From the NCBI GenBank assembly GCA_000149265.1, contig CH002005.1, forward strand, positions 31,389-95,388: a stretch of DNA of 64,000 nt, given 5' to 3'. Made by a program: the position numbers and the translations under genes. The DNA comes from Ciona savignyi. Lineage: Eukaryota; Chordata; Ascidiacea; Phlebobranchia; Cionidae. Below the pieces are notes generated by a model, which saw only the letters and a list, made by a program, of their open reading frames with translations, searched no databases and was not told the DNA's origin. Shown one piece after another: positions 59,074-64,000 of the stretch; within the stretch, counting starts at the first letter, position 1; every line of letters starts with the position of its first letter.

Positions 59074-59403
59074 TCATTTCCGTTGTTTCAAGGTGTGAAG
59101 CTCTCGCGTTAAATTGTTAAGAGTTTGTGACGTAACAATGAGGTATTGTGTTACTTGCGAGAGAACGAAGACACTTTGTTTAACAAAGTGGAGGCAAAGA
59201 ATTTGATCCATTGCTCTCTTTGTTGGGAACGTGAAGCGGATGCGGTGACCGACATCTATTACAGCAAGTGTGAAGTAATTAAGACCTGTCCAAGCTTGTT
59301 TGGTTAAGCGCGCCACCATTGTTCTTTTATCTGGATAAGTGCGCCACTCGTGCAATTCAATGGTCATTAACACAACCATATAAACGCCAAATAAATTGCC
59401 CAA
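59074..59403 (-). other. 109-codon frame kept in both arms (right copy)
   Basis: Partner of 30864-31106, extended upstream in this arm. No family recognised. Confidence 0.25.
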
Positions 59404-60059
59404 ACGTTTACTCAGTTTAAATCAAAAGTTATCAACAAATACGTCCGATAAAACACATTTCTACGATTTTTTATATTTCGTAATCAACCAAACCTCGACA
59501 GTACATTGTTTAAATACAAATAGAACGACCAATCTTAAAAGATAATTTTAGCCTCAAACTTTAACTTTATTTATTATCAAATACTCGACTTGTATTCGGT
59601 CCATGGTAATTATTGTTACATATCTTGCCTACCTACCAAGTAGATATCCACAAGACTAGAATGTTGAAATATAAAGAAAAATATTTTGCCCAATTGTAAC
59701 CAAAATTTGATTTAATTAATTAGAGCTACGAAATCATCCAATCGCGGAGAATTTAAAATAATTTCTTCCCAAGGTTCAGTTGAATCGTGTTTACACTGTT
59801 AGCTTGTCTTTAACTTAGGAATACGATAACAGTGAGTATTATTACGTCACACTAGGCATAAAGCGCTATGTTAAGTACGTCAACAAATATGTGCAACATA
59901 ACCATGTTGAAACGAAAGAAAAAAGACTGAGAATTTCAATTTCTTAAGGTGTTGCCAGCAATCCTCAAATTTAGACTTGTGTTGAATTGGGAGCTCATAA
60001 ATAACCCTCTTGCCCCTATAAATTACCCCCAGTCTCTGCCAATGTTTACTGGGGATAAG

Positions 60060-60270
60060 CAAGTTGTTAAGATTGTATCACGTGACCCTGGGTCACATTA
60101 CATGACCCCTGACCTCTTCCGGCGGCGCAAAGTCGACGTATCGCGTTCCCACCGCATCCGACAGCAAACTGCCGGAATCTTCTTCGCTTTGTTACGCAAT
60201 AATAGACACACGAACTGTCCAATCAGTGTGGCGGTTAGGTCGCCATTTTGGGCCGGAAATCGCGGTTGAA
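60060..60270. promoter_or_regulatory. Promoter-like GC-richer segment in the right arm
   Basis: Contains a CCAAT box (GTCCAATCAGTG, about 60218), a YY1-like CGCCATTTTGG (about 60240) and CACGTG with repeated GGGTCAC nearby. The CACGTG/GGGTCAC part is shared with the left arm (about 30525-30570); the CCAAT/YY1 part was not seen there. No transcript was identified. Confidence 0.3.
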
Positions 60271-60749
60271 AATTCTTTTTTTTGTTTTCTTTTGTTGAAA
60301 CAAATCCAGGGACTTTATTTTAAACTTTTCATTAAATAAACAACTTCGTTCTTGTACAGTTTATTTTACTCCGTTTATTCTATTCATCAAATTTAACACT
60401 AAAACAGTAAAATATATAGAATTTAATTTTTTATTTTAGTCTAAATTATTTTTGTGCGGATTTGTATTTCTGCATGGAGAACAAATCTTGGATTGAAGCG
60501 TTTGTTGCTATACAGGTATATTTACATACAAAAATAAAATATATATATTTATAAAAAAATTAAAGCGTTAATTCAAAAATTAAATGTAATTTAAATTTGT
60601 CGCGCATGCAAAAAAGTGGCTTAATTATGCGGAGTCTGCTTTTTAGAATTTTCGGAATTTGCTGTTTACAGGAAAATGGAAAAGCAGTTAAAATCCTCCC
60701 ACGCTGATCTTGAACCAAAAATATCCGTTCGCATATTAAAGCTCATTAT

Positions 60750-61140
60750 TTGTGTCGACGCCATCACAACAAGTCTGCCGCGACTGTGGCGTCCGATTCC
60801 CGCGGAACATCCGATCCATTCAGTCGATGTCTGCGCCCATTCGTGTGAACGCTGCAGAACAATATCTCTTGTGACGCCACACTTGTTTCCGTTATTACGA
60901 CACAATGTAAGATTATTTCTTGAGCGTCGTGTTCGATTTCCAAGTTGGCGCCGATATTTTGACTCTTCGCGTCTTTGCGGAAAATCTTGATTAAATTGGA
61001 CACACGTCTTAAATGACTTAAATGACAGCACATTCCGGGGAATTCCCTTAACCGCGAAATCAATATTTATAAAAAGTCGACCTCTTTTGCCCGGGAATTC
61101 CCCAATGACGTGTACATTTCCCACCATTATGTTGTCACTA
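60750..61140. other. Conserved GC-richer block with a kappaB-like palindrome (right copy)
   Basis: Partner of 29220-29640, including GGGAATTCCCC at 61093-61103. Confidence 0.4.
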
Positions 61141-62313
61141 AACCTTGTCGACGTGACACTTTTGTATGTTACGTCACATTGGACATGACGTCACGACAGC
61201 AAAACCATTGATTCGTTTGAAACCGAACTCCGGAACTGTGAGAACTATATCACGTGGTCATTTTTTTAGTTTTACGTCATAAAAATATTTCTTTTCTTAT
61301 CAGCAAATAACACACAAAATAAAACGACTTCGATTGTTTCAATAGAATAGAACTTTTGATATTATTAATATTTTTGTGTTTAAACTAATGACAAGATATT
61401 TATGTTAATCCCCGTGAATGGGAAAACCAAGAGGGTTAACACACGGGCAATCGTCAGATCACCTCGCGCCGATCGTCGGGTTACCGGAGCTATTGTAGTG
61501 CGTTGTGTTACGTTTAGTTTATTTTTTGTTTCCACGATAAAAATGCACAGCAGGACCTTTGATAAGAACTACAAAAGCAGAAAAAACGGGAAAAAGACAG
61601 TCGTTATGACGATACTTCCATTTTAGTGCAATCGATAAATCTTCTTCGTTCAACACCCGGTAAGTGCTTTGCGTAAAATGGCTGTGTCCATTATTAGGCA
61701 ACCAGCTGTGCTATCAGTTCCAGTGTTGCCAGACACAATATCAGCGCAGCTGGAAACCCTGACATCGAATCGTTATACAGCTGCAACCTCCACAAGCGAG
61801 CCACTCGTACCGTACATTATTATTGGTAGTTCTGTGTGAACGCGTATATCAAGGTTGCCCGTGAACACAAAAACTCCGCTAATTTAGAAAGGCGCAGATG
61901 AACAGGTGTTTGGCAAGATTAAGATTTTAATGACGTCATTGTTTTTTACGCTTCAATGCATTTGATAAGGATCGACAGGTGGCGCTCCAGAGACATCCGA
62001 TATCGTCCGAAGGTGTTAAACCAACATTTACGTTTCTCGAACGACGATTGACACAATTCTAAAGCGACGAGTCATGTGACACCTTTAAAACAATAGACAT
62101 TGTTTCATTACAATTGCTTTGTTGGACAACAATGTTATTTCACACCTCTACCGACGCGTAATAACCGCGCTACATTTCCAAAGTTCCGACCATATATATT
62201 TTTACACAAATCATCCCTGATAAGTGCCACCCCTTATCTTATTTGTCAAGTATGATAATCATTACTATCTTTTTAATCCCGATCATATTATAATCCCGAT
62301 CACATTATGAGAC

Positions 62314-62568
62314 TTATAAATAACTGAGGCAAAAGGCGTAAAACGTCTTAAGGTCGAGTTTGAGTTGATTCTGTGCGGTTTCCCCGCTAAGTGTCGCATT
62401 CCACGTTTTCGACCTTTCGTAATGACCCGTGACCACAAATATTCGATTTCTATCTTCCTCGTTAAAACGGATAGGAGGTAGTAAGAATAACGTGACGTCT
62501 GACACCTGGTGTTGGCGAAATATCCGACTCATTAGGAAAGATCTCATTGGGTCGAACATGGCGGCCAT
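62314..62568 (-). other. 84-codon open frame kept in both arms (right copy)
   Basis: Same start and stop as 28021-28272 (MAAMFDP ... FYAFCLSYL). No known domain. Confidence 0.3.
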
Positions 62569-62690
62569 GTTGGTATTGTTCCCACATGGTGATACGTAGC
62601 ATTATCTTCACTGATGTGGCGCTTTGACACGGTATAGCGCTCTATAGTGGATCAGATAGACAGATAATGTTTATTAAAAGTCGCAGATTT

Positions 62691-63090
62691 GATTTATGAA
62701 GACAGTTTCTAAAATATTAAATGGTATTACTCTACGTTGGCGGTCAAATTATGCGCACGAGTATGGGCGCGATAACCATGGATAAATCCTTTAATACGGA
62801 TTCCCCACCCACCAGGATATGACCACCCAACCTACTCGACTGTTGGTGAAACGATACATAATAATTAATTTAGTTTCACTCAGCTATTAGGAACGTTTCT
62901 GTTTAATTTGTTTCAAATAAAGGACGCTAGGAAGGTTTATAATACTTGCCTGGCGTGTGTTATACCATTGCTTCCACAACGCACTGTAAGAACTGAAGTA
63001 TTTCAATTTGCGCCCGAACCCGGCGAACACCTATGTTATACCTCGTGGTCCCACCTAAGGGGAGTATAAGCTGTTAAGAACCCGACTCCA
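62691..63090. other. Unique sequence beyond the right arm
   Basis: AT-rich, no gene recognised, no alignment seen with the sequence outside the left arm. Confidence 0.4.
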
Positions 63091-63094
63091 AAGC

Positions 63095-63310
63095 TGTGAC
63101 GAATATAATTTTGCCTGGACAAGTTTTGAACCCGTGATTTTACTTGCTTGGTTTCTGTACAACATGCTGCATACCAAAAGTTTCGCTAACCGCTCGGCCA
63201 CACGCCGTTTTTTTACCCGGTTAGGTTTCGAACCCAAGATAGGCTCATCACCAGGACCGTTTTTGTATATAAAAGTCAGTGTATATATCGGTCGCGATAA
63301 TCATTCAGCC
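63095..63310 (-). repeat. Two tandem tRNA-derived SINE fragments
   Basis: On the minus strand, a B-box-bearing tail (GGGTTCGAAACC, 63224-63235, followed by GGGTAAAAAA) is joined to a second copy with A-box CGTGTGGCCGAGCGGTTAG (63187-63205) and B-box GGGTTCAAAACTT (63121-63133). Confidence 0.75.
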
Positions 63311-63838
63311 CCAGATGCTGTACATGAATCGTTTCTTATTAGGACTATTCTACTGCAACTTAACTCTCTAGCGACATCTTACGATTAATATTACGGGCGT
63401 GAAGCGATTCACTTCGTCATAAGGTTAAAACCTTAGAAGCCAACAGTCGTCGGGTACCGCAACTATCGCAGAGAGATTTCTCTATGACACGATAACGAAC
63501 AAGGTGGTTAGAGTGAATATCGGACTGTCAGCCACCGAGGTTATCCAAACATGGGTCATGGAAAATGTTGGCAAAATGTTAAACCCAGTGGTTTGGAGGG
63601 TTTATGTCGCAGTATTAATGCACTGTACACATCACAAAAGGTGTGCATGGGTGTACGTTCAAACTCGACTTCCAACACGAATTCGAAGCGAACACTTACC
63701 GATTTCCGTGTAATAAGTCTGACGTAATGGTAATCCGTCACACAAGAACAAAGAGCATCGTTACGTCACAACAGCATTAAAAATAAAACCACAATTCACA
63801 AAAGTGCAAACGTCGAAGGAAGATGATTCGCGGAAATT
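63311..63838. other. Gap before the terminal gene
   Basis: No feature recognised. It presumably includes the 3' UTR of the minus-strand gene that ends at 63839. Confidence 0.35.
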
Positions 63839-64000
63839 TTATGATTGATTTTTCTGCATTAACTGAGGCGAAGACGTCATCAGTTGGGGCGATGACGTCA
63901 TCAACTGTGGGGAGGACGTCATAGTGACGTCATGCACGTGCTGCTGGGTGTGCACGATCTGTTCCTGTTGCTGCATGGCTTCGATGGCTTGTAGCACAGT
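63839..64000 (-). CDS. C-terminal 53 codons of a gene running off the window
   Basis: Minus strand, open from the window edge to TAA at 63841-63839. It starts TVLQAIEAMQQQEQIVHTQQ, then carries a seven-residue repeat, MTSSPQL, three times and ends MQKNQS. The repeat unit is 21 bp (ATGACGTCATCGCCCCAACTG-type) and explains the cluster of TGACGTC motifs on the plus strand. Gln-rich and Ser/Pro-rich, as in many transcription-factor tails. Family not identifiable from this fragment. Confidence 0.6.
   Translation of the reverse strand, partial: TVLQAIEAMQQQEQIVHTQQHVHDVTMTSSPQLMTSSPQLMTSSPQLMQKNQS

Larger units (their letters stand above)
48702..62690 (-). repeat. Right arm of the 14-kb inverted duplication
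   Basis: Reverse-complement partner of 27895-41850. The inner end is sharp within FoxD exon 2. The outer end fades near 62.69 kb, just beyond the shared CTATAGAGCGCTAT phrase at about 62634-62646. Confidence 0.93.

Noticed and set aside
27895-62690. Palindrome as an assembly mirror or merged haplotypes
   Set aside because: The FoxD tails differ, the upstream blocks differ, and a MITE has its empty site in the other arm. Long reads would settle it fully.
63870-63935. Cluster of four TGACGTC/GACGTCA motifs as a CRE/ATF regulatory element
   Set aside because: The minus strand reads through as a coding repeat (MTSSPQL) ending at a stop, so the motif spacing is explained by a 21-bp coding unit.
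1-64000. CRISPR arrays, bacterial operons, rRNA genes
   Set aside because: None seen. Repeats are satellites, LTRs and MITEs, and all gene structure is eukaryotic.

Overview
The window is animal nuclear DNA, almost certainly from the sea squirt Ciona. It is AT-rich, with short introns and dense small transposons, and it carries two forkhead genes whose protein matches tunicate FoxD as I recognise it. Nothing bacterial is visible.

Left third (1-27.9 kb): mostly mobile and decayed DNA. In order it holds coding-like fragments of an unrecognised gene (about 0.55-1.56 kb); a young, internally deleted BEL/Pao LTR retrotransposon (3628-8418) with a 5-bp target duplication; a complete PIF/Harbinger DNA transposon (9484-13173) with a DDE transposase gene and an opposing five-exon MADF accessory gene, each carrying few lesions; a 336-bp tandem array (13.6-15.1 kb); two Ty3/gypsy relics (15.2-15.5 and 18.65-19.5 kb); reverse-strand protein fragments (15.85-17.34 kb); a TA-flanked MITE; an unrecognised multi-exon coding region with a zinc-binding-like start (21.3-22.7 kb); a hairpin-forming minisatellite (23.7 kb); a small secreted-peptide gene on the minus strand (24.34-25.49 kb); and a tRNA-derived SINE.

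Centre and right (27.9-62.7 kb): one large inverted duplication. The two arms are about 14 kb each (27.9-41.85 kb and 48.70-62.69 kb) around a 6.85-kb unique spacer. The inner ends lie inside the second exon of the two FoxD genes. The genes therefore face each other tail to tail and share exon 1, the forkhead domain and the Groucho-binding eh1-like motif, but end in unrelated C-termini. The arms are mosaics of nearly identical and unalignable blocks. Differences include a 147-bp hAT MITE in the left arm whose empty target is preserved in the right arm, a 1.4-kb left-only insert flanked by direct repeats, and a replaced block about 0.3-1 kb upstream of each FoxD start.

Far right (62.7-64 kb): tandem SINE fragments and the last 53 codons of a minus-strand gene ending in a seven-residue repeat.

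The two FoxD copies are the only genes I can name with confidence. The rest are transposons, small unknown genes, or conserved blocks of unknown function.
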